DNA of 64,000 nucleotides, taken from assembly GCF_900089585.1 (NCBI RefSeq), contig NZ_FLRH01000004.1:1171001-1235000 (forward strand). The letters run 5' to 3'. Position numbers and translations under genes: made by a program. Every line of letters starts with the position of its first letter. Within the stretch, counting starts at the first letter, position 1. Under the pieces are notes generated by a model. That model ran no database searches and was not told the origin of the DNA. It saw nothing but the letters and a program-made list of their open reading frames with translations. Positions 50,165-58,020 of this stretch are shown here, in pieces. The stretch comes from Micromonospora sediminicola. Its GTDB lineage: Bacteria; Actinomycetota; Actinomycetes; Mycobacteriales; Micromonosporaceae.

Positions 50165-50935
50165 TCAGGGCGAGCGGGGGGAGGCGGGGGCGAAGCCGTG
50201 GGGGAGTTCGAGGCGGTGTGCGGACAGCAGCGTTTCGTCGGAGAGGAGGTCTGCGGTAGGGGCGTCGGCGACGATCCGGCCGCCGTCCAGGATCACCGCG
50301 CGGGGACACAGCTCGGCCGCGTACGGCAGGTCGTGGGTGACCATCAGCAGCGTCACCGGCAGGCCGCGCAGGATCTCCGCCAGCTCCCGGCGGGCCGCCG
50401 GGTCGAGGTTCGACGACGGCTCGTCCAGCACCAGGATCTCCGGGCGCATGGCCAGCACGGTGGCCACCGCCACCCGGCGCCGCTGCCCGAACGACAGGTG
50501 GTGCGGCGCCCGGTCCCGGTGCTCGGCCATGCCCACCGCCGCGAGCGCCTCGTCGACCCGTTCCGCCAGCTCGGCCCCGCGCAGACCCAGGTTGGCCGGG
50601 CCGAACGCGACATCCTCCGCCACCGTGGGCAGGAAGAGCTGGTCGTCCGGGTCCTGGAAGACGATGCCGACCCGGCGGCGGACCTCGGCGAGGGTGTCCC
50701 GGTCGCGGGTCACCGTCAGGCCGCCGACCGCCACCGTCCCCTCGGTCGGGGTGAGGATGCCGTTGAGGTGCAGCACCAGCGTGGTCTTGCCGGCGCCGTT
50801 CGGCCCGAGCAGCGCCACCCGGTCGCCGCGCGGCACGGTCAGGTCCACCCCGTGCAGGGCGACGTGACCGTCCGGGTACGCGTACCGGACGCCACGGACG
50901 TCCAGGGAGGGCGGCTGCTGCACGTACCCGATCAT
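50165..50935 (-). CDS. cbiO: Nickel/cobalt ECF transporter ATPase
   Basis: 256 residues, ATG at 50935 overlapping the CbiQ stop. Walker A LGPNGAGKTTL, Q-loop VFQDPDDQLFLPTVAEDVAF, signature LSFGQRRRVAVATVLA, Walker B ILVLDEPSSNLDPAA and the H-loop VTHDLPYA are those of ECF ATPases. It energises metal uptake with the CbiQ and CbiM proteins. Last gene of the operon. Confidence 0.93.
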   Translation of the reverse strand: MIGYVQQPPSLDVRGVRYAYPDGHVALHGVDLTVPRGDRVALLGPNGAGKTTLVLHLNGILTPTEGTVAVGGLTVTRDRDTLAEVRRRVGIVFQDPDDQLFLPTVAEDVAFGPANLGLRGAELAERVDEALAAVGMAEHRDRAPHHLSFGQRRRVAVATVLAMRPEILVLDEPSSNLDPAARRELAEILRGLPVTLLMVTHDLPYAAELCPRAVILDGGRIVADAPTADLLSDETLLSAHRLELPHGFAPASPRSP

Positions 50936-51702
50936 TGCAGGACGAGCGCGGCGGCGGCGATGGAGGCCGCGATCACCGGCACCGTCGCGCCCACCGCCCA
51001 CTGCCCGGCGGTGGCCGCCCCGGCCCCCTGCCAGACCGCCGGCATCCGGCCGGTGTAGCCGCGGGAGACCATCGCCAGGTAGACCCGCTCGCCGCGCTCG
51101 AAGGCGCGCAGGAACAGCGCGCCGACCCCGGCCGCGAAGCCGCGCAACTGCCACAGGAAGCGCGGGTCGTCGCCCCGGGACACCCGGGCCACCCGCATCC
51201 GCCGGGCCTCCCCGACCAGCACCTCCAGATAGCGCAGCATGAACGTGGCGATCTGGGTGAGGATCTGCGGGCAGCGCAGCCGGTCCAGGCCGAGGATCAG
51301 GTCACGTGTCGTCGTGGTCGCCGCCAGCAGGAGTGACGCGAGGACGCCGAGCGTGCCCTTGGCCAGGATGTTGAACGCGCCGTGCAGCCCGTCGACGGAG
51401 AGGCCGAGCCCGGCCACCTCGACCCGCTCCCCCGTGCCGAGGAACGGCAGCGCGAACGCGAACAGCACGAACGGCAGCTCGATCAGCGCCCGCCCGAGCA
51501 GCCAGCGCGGACCGACCCGGGCCAGCGCCGCCACCGCGGCCACCAGCAGGGCGTATCCGCCGAACGCCCAGTACGCCTCCCGCGGGGTGGCGACCACCGC
51601 CACGGTGAACAGCACCATGGCGGCGATCTTCACCTCCGGCGGGAGGCGGTGCACCGGCGAGCCGGACTCGCGGTAGAGCACGTGCGCGTGCCCGGCGCCC
51701 AT
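50932..51702 (-). CDS. cbiQ: Nickel/cobalt ECF transporter T component
   Basis: 256 residues from the ATG at 51702. About five membrane helices, and the two coupling motifs of T components, ARRMRVARVSRG and FERGERVYLAMVSRGYTG (A-R-G pattern). The N-terminal VLYRESGSPVHRLPPEVKI is typical of CbiQ. It couples the ATPases to the substrate-binding CbiM. Confidence 0.93.
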   Translation of the reverse strand: MGAGHAHVLYRESGSPVHRLPPEVKIAAMVLFTVAVVATPREAYWAFGGYALLVAAVAALARVGPRWLLGRALIELPFVLFAFALPFLGTGERVEVAGLGLSVDGLHGAFNILAKGTLGVLASLLLAATTTTRDLILGLDRLRCPQILTQIATFMLRYLEVLVGEARRMRVARVSRGDDPRFLWQLRGFAAGVGALFLRAFERGERVYLAMVSRGYTGRMPAVWQGAGAATAGQWAVGATVPVIAASIAAAALVLQ

Positions 51703-51719
51703 TCGTCGACCTCCCCGGC

Positions 51720-52148
51720 TCAGCGGCCGTCGGTGGACCGGGGCGTACCGGTCGCGGTGGCGCCCACCGGGTCCGCGGCGTCGGTGGTCGGGCCGGTCGC
51801 GGTGGCGCGGGCCGGACCGCGACGGCGGGCCAGCCAGAACAGGCCGCCGCCGACCGCGAAGGTGAGCAGCACACCGAGCACGCCGGACAGGCCGGTGGAG
51901 AGGAAGTCGTTGCCGATCCCACGTACGCCGTAGTCGGCCAGCGGGCTGTCCGCCAGCTCGTGGTCCTTGGCCTGCTGGGCCGGGCAGCTGCCGCCGGTGA
52001 TCTCGTCGTCGGCGTTCACCGTGCAGCCCTTGAGCAGCGACGAGTCGAGCCCGTCCGGGTGCGACGAGGCGTAGTTGCTGACCACGCCGGCCAGCAGCAG
52101 CGCCACCAGCAGGCCACCGAGGAGGAACGGCCAGGGACGCTTGCTCAT
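51720..52148 (-). CDS. PDGLE-domain (CbiN/NikN-like) subunit
   Basis: 142 residues. N-terminal helix, then SNYASSHPDGLDSSLLKGC (the PDGLE motif as PDGLD), an extracytoplasmic loop with two cysteines and a second helix (about 88-108). Such small subunits replace CbiN in many Nik/Cbi ECF transporters. It starts within 4 bases of the CbiM stop. Confidence 0.88.
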   Translation of the reverse strand: MSKRPWPFLLGGLLVALLLAGVVSNYASSHPDGLDSSLLKGCTVNADDEITGGSCPAQQAKDHELADSPLADYGVRGIGNDFLSTGLSGVLGVLLTFAVGGGLFWLARRRGPARATATGPTTDAADPVGATATGTPRSTDGR

Positions 52149-52849
52149 CGGGCACCTCCGGCGACCGGGACGGCGGGAGCCGGCACGGCCGGCTTGAGGG
52201 CGCGCAGCGCATAGACCAGGTCGGGGCGGACCTTGGCGACGGTGACCACGGTGGTCGCGGTGATCAGGCCCTCGCCGATGCCGATCAGCAGGTGGGCGAC
52301 GGCCATCGTGCCGGCCAGCCCGCCCAGGTTGCCGCCGAGGTCGGTGGTGCCACCCAGCCAGTACTGCAGCACGAAGCCCTGGGACGCGACCACGACGCTG
52401 ACCAGCGCGGAGACGAACGCGGTGACCGCCAGCCCGGCGGGCGTACGCGGCAGGACCCGCAGCAGCAGCGCGATCAGCAGGTAGGCGGCGGCGGTGCCGA
52501 GGATCGCCATGTTGGTGATGTTGAGGCCGAGCATGGCCACCCCGCCGTCGCCGAAGACCAGGGCCTGCACGACCAGCACCACGGCCACACAGAGCGCGCC
52601 GACCCAGGGGCCGACCAGCAGCGCGGCCAGCGCGCCGCCGAGCAGGTGGCCGCTCACCCCGGCGGTGAAGATCGGGAAGTTGAGCATCTGCACGGCGAAG
52701 ATGAACGCCGCCACCAGACCGGCCATCGGCGCCAACCGGTCGTCGAGGTCGGCCCGGCCGCGCAGCACGCAGAACGTGAGCGCGGCGAGCGCGAAGGCCG
52801 CGAAGATCGCGGCGACGGGACCGTCGATGATCCCGTTGGAGATGTGCAT
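52145..52849 (-). CDS. cbiM: Nickel/cobalt ECF transporter substrate-binding component
   Basis: 234 residues from the ATG at 52849. That start is preferred to the GTG at 52864 because CbiM/NikM proteins need the free N-terminal Met-His (MHISNG) to bind the metal. Six or seven helices follow, with FTAGVSGHLLGGALAALLVG containing the second conserved His region and MLGLNITNMAILG. First gene of the transporter operon. A Nur-box-like sequence 45 bases upstream argues for nickel rather than cobalt. Confidence 0.9.
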   Translation of the reverse strand: MHISNGIIDGPVAAIFAAFALAALTFCVLRGRADLDDRLAPMAGLVAAFIFAVQMLNFPIFTAGVSGHLLGGALAALLVGPWVGALCVAVVLVVQALVFGDGGVAMLGLNITNMAILGTAAAYLLIALLLRVLPRTPAGLAVTAFVSALVSVVVASQGFVLQYWLGGTTDLGGNLGGLAGTMAVAHLLIGIGEGLITATTVVTVAKVRPDLVYALRALKPAVPAPAVPVAGGAR

Positions 52850-52890
52850 CGCCAGGGTTTCCACGAGGTGAGCCTATTTCCGGCAGGGGG

Positions 52891-52913
52891 TTGTTGCCAA
52901 TCCCTTGCAACAA
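52891..52913. promoter_or_regulatory. Nur-box-like operator upstream of the ECF transporter
   Basis: On the plus strand TTGCCA-ATCCC-TTGCAA (52894-52910) sits inside a TTGTTGC...GCAACAA palindrome. It matches the Streptomyces Nur box TTGCAA-N5-TTGCAA in 11 of 12 positions. It lies 42-64 bases upstream of the cbiM ATG, where a repressor would block transcription. Confidence 0.72.
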
Positions 52914-52987
52914 GGCATGGTGATCATCACGCTCGGCCGGGTGTCGCCGCCGGTCACCGACCCGGGCGCGGCGGTATCGTCACCGCC

Positions 52988-53458
52988 ATGACCGACCGCC
53001 TGAAGCCCGGCGACCCCGCCCCCGAGTTCACCCTTCCCACCGACGACGGCGGAACCCTCTCCCTGACCGGCCTGCACGGCCGCAAGGTCATCCTGTACGC
53101 GTACCCGGCCGCCATGACGCCCGGCTGCACGAAGCAGGCGTGCGACTTCCGCGACTCGCTCGCCTCGCTGCAGTCCGCCGGCTACGAGGTGGTGGGCATC
53201 TCGCCGGACAAGCCGGCCAAGCTGGCCAAGTTCCGCGACCGCGACGCCATCACGTTCCCCCTGGTCGCCGACGAGGACAAGGCGGTGCTGACCGCGTACG
53301 GCGCGTACGGCGAGAAGCAGATGTACGGCCGCACAGTCACCGGCGTGATCCGCTCCACGTTCGTGGTGGACGAGGAGGGCCGGGTCGCGCACGCGTTCTA
53401 CAACGTCAAGGCCACCGGCCACGTCGCCAAGCTGCGCCGGGACCTCGGGCTCGACTGA
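52988..53458 (+). CDS. bcp: Thiol peroxidase, Bcp/PrxQ family
   Basis: 156 residues, ATG start. Peroxiredoxin motifs: GDPAPEFTLPTDDGG, YPAAMTPGCTKQACDF with peroxidatic Cys (GCT) and resolving Cys five residues on (QAC), and TGVIRSTFVVDEEG. It reduces hydrogen peroxide and organic peroxides in the cytoplasm, using thioredoxin. It is divergent from the nickel transporter. Confidence 0.95.
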   Translation: MTDRLKPGDPAPEFTLPTDDGGTLSLTGLHGRKVILYAYPAAMTPGCTKQACDFRDSLASLQSAGYEVVGISPDKPAKLAKFRDRDAITFPLVADEDKAVLTAYGAYGEKQMYGRTVTGVIRSTFVVDEEGRVAHAFYNVKATGHVAKLRRDLGLD

Positions 53459-53549
53459 CAGCCCTCGGCGAGGACGGCCGTGCGCCGACGGCCGCGGCTC
53501 CGGCCGTGGTTTACGATCCTTGGGCCGTGACACCGGTGTGCACGGTGAT

Positions 53550-53624
53550 GGGGCCGTAGCCCAATTGGCAGGAGGCATGCGGTTTAGGTCCGCACCAGTG
53601 CGGGTTCGAGTCCCGCCGGCCCCA
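53550..53624 (+). tRNA. Unusual tRNA with Leu (UAG) anticodon and short variable arm
   Basis: A full class I cloverleaf: acceptor GGGGCCG/CGGCCCC, D-arm GCCCAATTGGCAGGAGGC, anticodon stem TGCGG/CCGCA with loop TTTAGGT (anticodon TAG), variable loop CCAGT (5 bases), T-arm GCGGG-TTCGAGT-CCCGC, discriminator A, followed by CCC rather than CCA. Bacterial tRNA-Leu normally has a long variable arm. The gene is real by structure; the amino acid it carries is uncertain. Confidence 0.82.
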
Positions 53625-53694
53625 CCCCTTAGACGTGGCCGGGAAGCCGGACGGCGGTGGGACGTCGATCCGCGACGCCCCACCGCCTCTGCCG

Positions 53695-54447
53695 TCACCG
53701 CTGCGCGGTGGGCCGTACCACGATCTCGTTGACGTCGACCTGATCCGGCTGGGCGACCGCGTACGCGATGGCGTCCGCGATCGCCGCGGGATCCAGCGCC
53801 ATGGCGTCGCGGCTGGCCAACAGCGCGGCGCGGGTGTCGGGGTCGGCGACCGCGTGGACGAAGTCGGTGTGGACGAAGCCCGGGGAGACGACGGTGACGC
53901 GTACCGTGTCGCCGACCTCCTGCCGCAGCCCTTCGCAGACCGTTCGCACGGCAGTCTTCGTCGCGGAGTACACCGCCTGCCCGGGAACGGTGCGGTACGC
54001 GGCGGTGGACGCCACCGTCACCAGGTGTCCAGACCCCTGGCGGCGGAAGACCGGCAGCGCAGCGGCGATGCCGTGCAGTACACCGCGCAGGTTGACGTCG
54101 ATCATGTCGTCCCACTCATCGACGCGCAGGGCGTCCAGCGGAGAGATCGGGCCGATGCCGGCGTTGTTGACCAGAACGTCGAGCTGGCCGAATTCGGTGA
54201 CCGCCGCGTCGACCATTCGGACCAGGTCGTCGCGCCGCCGCACGTCGGTCGCCAGGGCGAGGGCGCGGCCGCCGCGTTCACGGATCTCACCGGCGAGCCG
54301 CTCGACGCGGTCGCTCCGCCGGGCGCCGAGGACGACCGTCGCCCCGCGAGCGGCCAGGGCCAGCGCGGCGGTGCGGCCGACTCCGCTGCTGGCGCCGGTG
54401 ACGGCGACGACCTTGTTCCGGATACCTGTCTTGCCTGTGTCTGTCAT
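53695..54447 (-). CDS. Short-chain dehydrogenase/reductase
   Basis: 250 residues from the ATG at 54447. The cofactor motif VTGASSGVGRTA, NNAG (VLVNNAGIG), the catalytic Ser in TVASTAA and YSATK (Tyr/Lys) define a classical SDR. ARRSDR after the second strand favours NADP(H). The substrate is unknown. It is divergent from a TetR gene with two operators between them and is its likely target. Confidence 0.93.
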   Translation of the reverse strand: MTDTGKTGIRNKVVAVTGASSGVGRTAALALAARGATVVLGARRSDRVERLAGEIRERGGRALALATDVRRRDDLVRMVDAAVTEFGQLDVLVNNAGIGPISPLDALRVDEWDDMIDVNLRGVLHGIAAALPVFRRQGSGHLVTVASTAAYRTVPGQAVYSATKTAVRTVCEGLRQEVGDTVRVTVVSPGFVHTDFVHAVADPDTRAALLASRDAMALDPAAIADAIAYAVAQPDQVDVNEIVVRPTAQR

Positions 54448-54501
54448 GGTGTCGTTCTCCACTCCTGGGGGCGGATGCCGGTGGCTAGGATGGAGCCCTA
54501 A

Positions 54502-54548
54502 GCGGACAGGTGTCCGCATGCCCTCGACGTTAGCGGACACATGTCCAC
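54502..54548. promoter_or_regulatory. Two TetR-type operators between the SDR and TetR genes
   Basis: GCGGACAGGTGTCCGC (54502-54517) and GCGGACACATGTCCAC (54533-54548) share arms GCGGACA / TGTCC(G/A)C, with centres 31 bp apart. They occupy the divergent promoter region, and the second lies just before the TetR ribosome-binding site. Confidence 0.75.
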
Positions 54549-54570
54549 TTCGCCAGTGAACAGGAGTGAC

Positions 54571-55152
54571 ATGGATCGCAGCACCGGTGACCGGTCGAAA
54601 GCACCGAGTCGGCGGACCGATGCCGAGCGCAACAGGACCCGAATCCTCGACACCGCGCGCACCGCCCTGGAGCAGGACCCCGACGCCTCGATGCAGTCGA
54701 TAGCCAAGCTCGCCGGCATCGGTCAGGGCACCCTGTACCGCAACTTTCCCAACCGGGAAGCGCTCGTCCTGGCGGTACACCGACGCGACGTCCAGGACCT
54801 CGTCGACGCCGCGCCCCGGCTGGCCGCCGGCAACCCTCCGCTCGCCGCGCTACGGCGATGGCTCGACGAACTGGGCAGCTACGGCAGGATCAAGCACGGC
54901 CTGGCCGGCGCCTTGAACAGCTCCACCAGGGAGCAGCTCGCCACCGAGGGGTACGACCCGGTCGTCGACGCCATGGGCACGTTGCTGCGCGCCTGCCAGC
55001 AGGCCGGCGACGTCCGCGCCGACGTGACCGCCGACGATCTCCTGCTGCTGGTTGGCTTCCTCTGGCGCATCAGTCCGGACGAGAACTTCGAGACCCGCAG
55101 CAGCCACCTGCTCGACCTCGTCATGGACGCGCTGCGACGACCCGCAACGTAG
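54571..55152 (+). CDS. TetR-family regulator of the SDR gene
   Basis: 193 residues from the ATG at 54571, chosen because AGGAG lies 5 bases upstream; the in-frame ATG at 54541 falls inside an operator and has no ribosome-binding site. DNA-binding domain: ERNRTRILDTARTALEQDPD, MQSIAKLAGIGQGTLYRNFP and NREALVLAVHRRD. The C-terminal domain is of the SlmA/PF21597-like type common in actinomycetes. It likely represses itself and the divergent SDR. Confidence 0.92.
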   Translation: MDRSTGDRSKAPSRRTDAERNRTRILDTARTALEQDPDASMQSIAKLAGIGQGTLYRNFPNREALVLAVHRRDVQDLVDAAPRLAAGNPPLAALRRWLDELGSYGRIKHGLAGALNSSTREQLATEGYDPVVDAMGTLLRACQQAGDVRADVTADDLLLLVGFLWRISPDENFETRSSHLLDLVMDALRRPAT

Positions 55153-55242
55153 CGGGAATCCCGTCCGCGCAGCCCCAGCACCCGCCGGCCGCCACACCCG
55201 GACAGTCCGACCTCTTTCGGGTCCACCCGACCGCGGTAGGCC

Positions 55243-55257
55243 CGGAGAAATTCTCCG
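55243..55257. promoter_or_regulatory. Perfect palindrome upstream of the MDR gene
   Basis: CGGAGAAATTCTCCG: 7-bp arms around a single A, 131 bases upstream of the oxidoreductase ATG. The rest of the 235-base spacer shows no gene. Confidence 0.45.
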
Positions 55258-55387
55258 AGCCGGCTTGAATCGGGCATGTCGACCTGCTTAGGGCTCCAGG
55301 CCGGGCCTCCCGATCAGCTGCCACGAAGCGGGCTGGAGCGGGGCCTTCCGCGCCCGGCGTTCCCACGACAGGAAGGTTTGATTGATC

Positions 55388-56374
55388 ATGCGGGCCGTGG
55401 TACTGCGGGAGTTCGCTTCGCCCCTGCGGGTCGACGAGATCGACCTGCCCACCGCCGGCGCCGGCCAGGTGCTCGTGCGCATCGTCGCCAGCGGCGTCAA
55501 TCCGCTGGACACCAAGATCCAGGCTGGCCAGGCTCCGCACGCCCGAGTCCGTCCGCCGGCGGTGCTCGGCCTCGACCTCGCCGGGGTGGTCGTCGCCGTG
55601 GGTCCGGACGTCACGAGCTTCCAGCCCGGCGACGAGGTGTACGGACTCACCGGTGGCGTGGCCGATTTGCAGGGCTCGCTGGCGGAGTACGCCGCCGTGG
55701 ACTGCCGGCTGCTGGCGCGCAAGCCGGGGGCGCTCTCCATGCGCGAGGCCGCCGCGCTGCCGCTGGCCCTGATCACCGCCTGGGAGGGGCTGGTCGACCG
55801 GGCCGGGGTCAGCGCCGGGCAGAAGGTGCTGGTGCACGGCGGCGCCGGCGGCGTCGGGTACGTCGCGATCCAACTCGCCCGCGCCCGCGGCGCCGAGGTG
55901 TACGCGACGGGCAGTTCGTCGAGCATCGAGGTCATCCGGAGCCTGGGCGCGGTGCCCATCGACTACCGCGTCAGCGGCGTCGAGGAGTACGTCGGGACCC
56001 ACACCGCGGGTCAGGGGTTCGACATCGTCGTCGACACCGTGGGCGGCCCGACGCTGGACGCCTCGTTCGCGGCGGTGCGCACCTATGAGGGACACGTCGT
56101 CAGCGCGCTGGGGTGGGGGTCGCACTCCCTCGCACCGCTGTCGTTCCGCGGGGCGACCTACTCCGGAGTGTTCACCCTGCTGCCCATGCTGACCGGACAG
56201 GGCCGGGAACATCATGGGGAGATCCTGCGCGAGGGCGCCGCACTTGCCGACGCCGGCGCGCTGCGTCCACGACTCGACCCGCGCCGCTTCACCCTCGACA
56301 CCGTCGCGGAGGCGCACGAACTGGTCGCCCGGGGCGCCGGGGCGGGCAAGGTCGTCGTTGACGTCGAGGCCTGA
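55388..56374 (+). CDS. Quinone-oxidoreductase-like MDR-family NADP(H) reductase
   Basis: 328 residues from the ATG at 55388. Non-zinc medium-chain reductase: MRAVVLREFASPLRVDEIDL, VVASGVNPLDTKIQ, LGLDLAGVVVAVGPDVTSFQ, the cofactor loop VLVHGGAGGVGYVAIQLARA and a missing structural-zinc Cys cluster. It reduces quinones or enones with NADPH. It lies near the SDR/TetR pair but has its own upstream palindrome. Confidence 0.9.
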   Translation: MRAVVLREFASPLRVDEIDLPTAGAGQVLVRIVASGVNPLDTKIQAGQAPHARVRPPAVLGLDLAGVVVAVGPDVTSFQPGDEVYGLTGGVADLQGSLAEYAAVDCRLLARKPGALSMREAAALPLALITAWEGLVDRAGVSAGQKVLVHGGAGGVGYVAIQLARARGAEVYATGSSSSIEVIRSLGAVPIDYRVSGVEEYVGTHTAGQGFDIVVDTVGGPTLDASFAAVRTYEGHVVSALGWGSHSLAPLSFRGATYSGVFTLLPMLTGQGREHHGEILREGAALADAGALRPRLDPRRFTLDTVAEAHELVARGAGAGKVVVDVEA

Positions 56375-56460
56375 TGGACCCGGGCGGGACATTGACGGCA
56401 GACCGGTGGCGGCAGCCTGGAGGAGCCGCATGAGGCGCCATATCAGGGTATGGTGCATGT

Positions 56461-56727
56461 ATGGCGGTGAAGAAGGTCACGGTTACCCTCCCCGAGGAGT
56501 TGGTGGAGGCGCTTGGCACGGCGGCCCGGGAAGATGGCATCCCACTGTCACGGCTGGTCGCCAGCGCGGCGGAGAGTGAGCTGCGGCGGCGGGTCGGGCG
56601 GCGACTGGTCGCCGACTGGCAAGCCGAACACGGTGCGTTCACCGTGGAGGAGATTGCTGCGGCGCGCGCGGAGATGGCCGCCGCCGACGCTCAGGCGCTC
56701 AGCGCGCCTGGTCAGGCAGCCGCGTGA
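56461..56727 (+). CDS. Antitoxin-like ribbon-helix-helix protein
   Basis: 88 residues, ATG start. An N-terminal RHH-type DNA-binding motif (KKVTVTLPEELVEALGTAAR, then GIPLSRLVASAAESELRR) precedes an acidic Ala-rich tail that would wrap the toxin. The stop overlaps the GTG of the PIN-domain gene. The sequence CCATATCAGGGTATGG just upstream (56438-56453), with 5-bp arms, may be its operator. Confidence 0.85.
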   Translation: MAVKKVTVTLPEELVEALGTAAREDGIPLSRLVASAAESELRRRVGRRLVADWQAEHGAFTVEEIAAARAEMAAADAQALSAPGQAAA

Positions 56728-57116
56728 ACATCCCCTATGTCTACGACGCCGGGGTTCTGCTCGCCATCGACAGCAACGATCGGCGGATCTGGGCGATCCA
56801 CCACCTGGCTCTCGAAGAGGGGCGACGCCTGATCATCCCCTCCGTCGTGGTCGGCCAGGCGTGGCGCGACGCACGCCGTCAGGTGCAGCTCGGCCGGTTC
56901 CTGCACAGCTGTGAGGTCGTCCCGGTCGGCCTTGAACTGTCGAAGTCGGCGGGCGTCCTGTGCGGGAAGGCCGGCACCCGTGACGTGGTCGACGCCAGCG
57001 TCGTCACCATTGCTCTGGCGTACGGCGCGATCGTCTTCACCAGCGATCCGGAGGACATCGCGCATCTTTCGGCCGCCGCGGACGTCAAGCCAGGGCTGGT
57101 CATCCGCCGCCTCTGA
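56724..57116 (+). CDS. PIN-domain toxin-like ribonuclease (VapC family)
   Basis: 130 residues, GTG overlapping the antitoxin stop. The PIN acidic residues are visible in YVYDAGVLLAID, RDVVDASVVTIAL and FTSDPEDIAHL. The last of these is the usual T(S)D...D end. With the upstream RHH protein it forms a VapBC-type toxin-antitoxin pair. The RNA target is unknown. Confidence 0.87.
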   Translation: MNIPYVYDAGVLLAIDSNDRRIWAIHHLALEEGRRLIIPSVVVGQAWRDARRQVQLGRFLHSCEVVPVGLELSKSAGVLCGKAGTRDVVDASVVTIALAYGAIVFTSDPEDIAHLSAAADVKPGLVIRRL

Positions 57117-57118
57117 CC

Positions 57119-57943
57119 ATGGTCGACGTCTATCCTTCCCGGGTGAGTCCTGAGCGGCCCTTTCCCGGGAGTGAGGTCCCGCTTCAGGCGGGCCGGATGA
57201 CGCAGGGCATCGGCCGACGCGGAGGACAGGTCCTACGGCCCACCGGCCCCTGGTCCGAGGCCGTGCACGAACACCTGCGGCACCTGGAGGCTGCGGGATT
57301 CGACGGGGCGCCGCGGTTCCTCGGACTCGAAGGACACCGCGAGGTCCTCACCTTCATCGACGGCGACGTGCCGGTCGACCCGGACTGGCGGCCGGGGACG
57401 GTGCAGCGGCTGCCGGCCTACGCCCGGTCCGAGGCCGCCCTGGTCGCCACCGCGGCTCTGGTGCGTCAACTCCACGACGCCGCGCGTGGCTTCCGACCGA
57501 CCAGCACGGAGTATCGCTTCGTCCCGCATCCCCCGCGGCAGGGTGAGCTCGTCTCGCACGGCGATCTCGGGCCGTGGAACACCGTCTACCGGAGCGGCGT
57601 GCCGGTCGGATTCATCGACTGGGACGCCGCCGGCCCGGTCGATCCCCTGGTCGACCTGGCCGCGGCGGCGTGGGAGTTCGTGCCGCTCGCGCCGCCGGAA
57701 CAGCTCCGCGCCGCCGGGTTCGACCCCGTACCGGACATCGCCGCACGCCTGTGGCTGTTCGTCGGCGCGTACGGCCCTGTCGACCGGTCCGTCATGGTGG
57801 CCGCGCTGCAACAGAGCCGGCTGCTCGCCGCCGAGCGGATCAAGCACGCTCCCGTGGACGCGGCGGAAGCCGCCGAGGCGCTCGAACACGTCTCCCGCGA
57901 GCTCAGATGGCTGCACTCCGTGCGGTCCCACCTCAGCCGGTGA
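57119..57943 (+). CDS. APH-family phosphotransferase
   Basis: 274 residues, ATG at 57119; a GTG at 57143 is possible. The catalytic loop LVSHGDLGPWNTVY and the metal site VGFIDWDAAGPVDPLVDLA are complete, as in aminoglycoside/choline kinase-type proteins. The N-lobe is short (RRGGQVLRPTGPWSEAVHEH). The substrate is unknown. It starts 2 bases after the toxin stop. Confidence 0.87.
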   Translation: MVDVYPSRVSPERPFPGSEVPLQAGRMTQGIGRRGGQVLRPTGPWSEAVHEHLRHLEAAGFDGAPRFLGLEGHREVLTFIDGDVPVDPDWRPGTVQRLPAYARSEAALVATAALVRQLHDAARGFRPTSTEYRFVPHPPRQGELVSHGDLGPWNTVYRSGVPVGFIDWDAAGPVDPLVDLAAAAWEFVPLAPPEQLRAAGFDPVPDIAARLWLFVGAYGPVDRSVMVAALQQSRLLAAERIKHAPVDAAEAAEALEHVSRELRWLHSVRSHLSR

Positions 57944-58020
57944 CCGTCGGCGCCACGAAGGCCTGTCGCGAGGATCACGAACTACCCCGATCCACGGGTG
58001 CCGTCCCGCAGGATGGCGAC

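Noticed and set aside
52850..52987. Possible cobalamin riboswitch before the Cbi-type operon
   Set aside because: The 138-base spacer to bcp is too short and lacks the B12-box; a Nur-like operator explains the control better.
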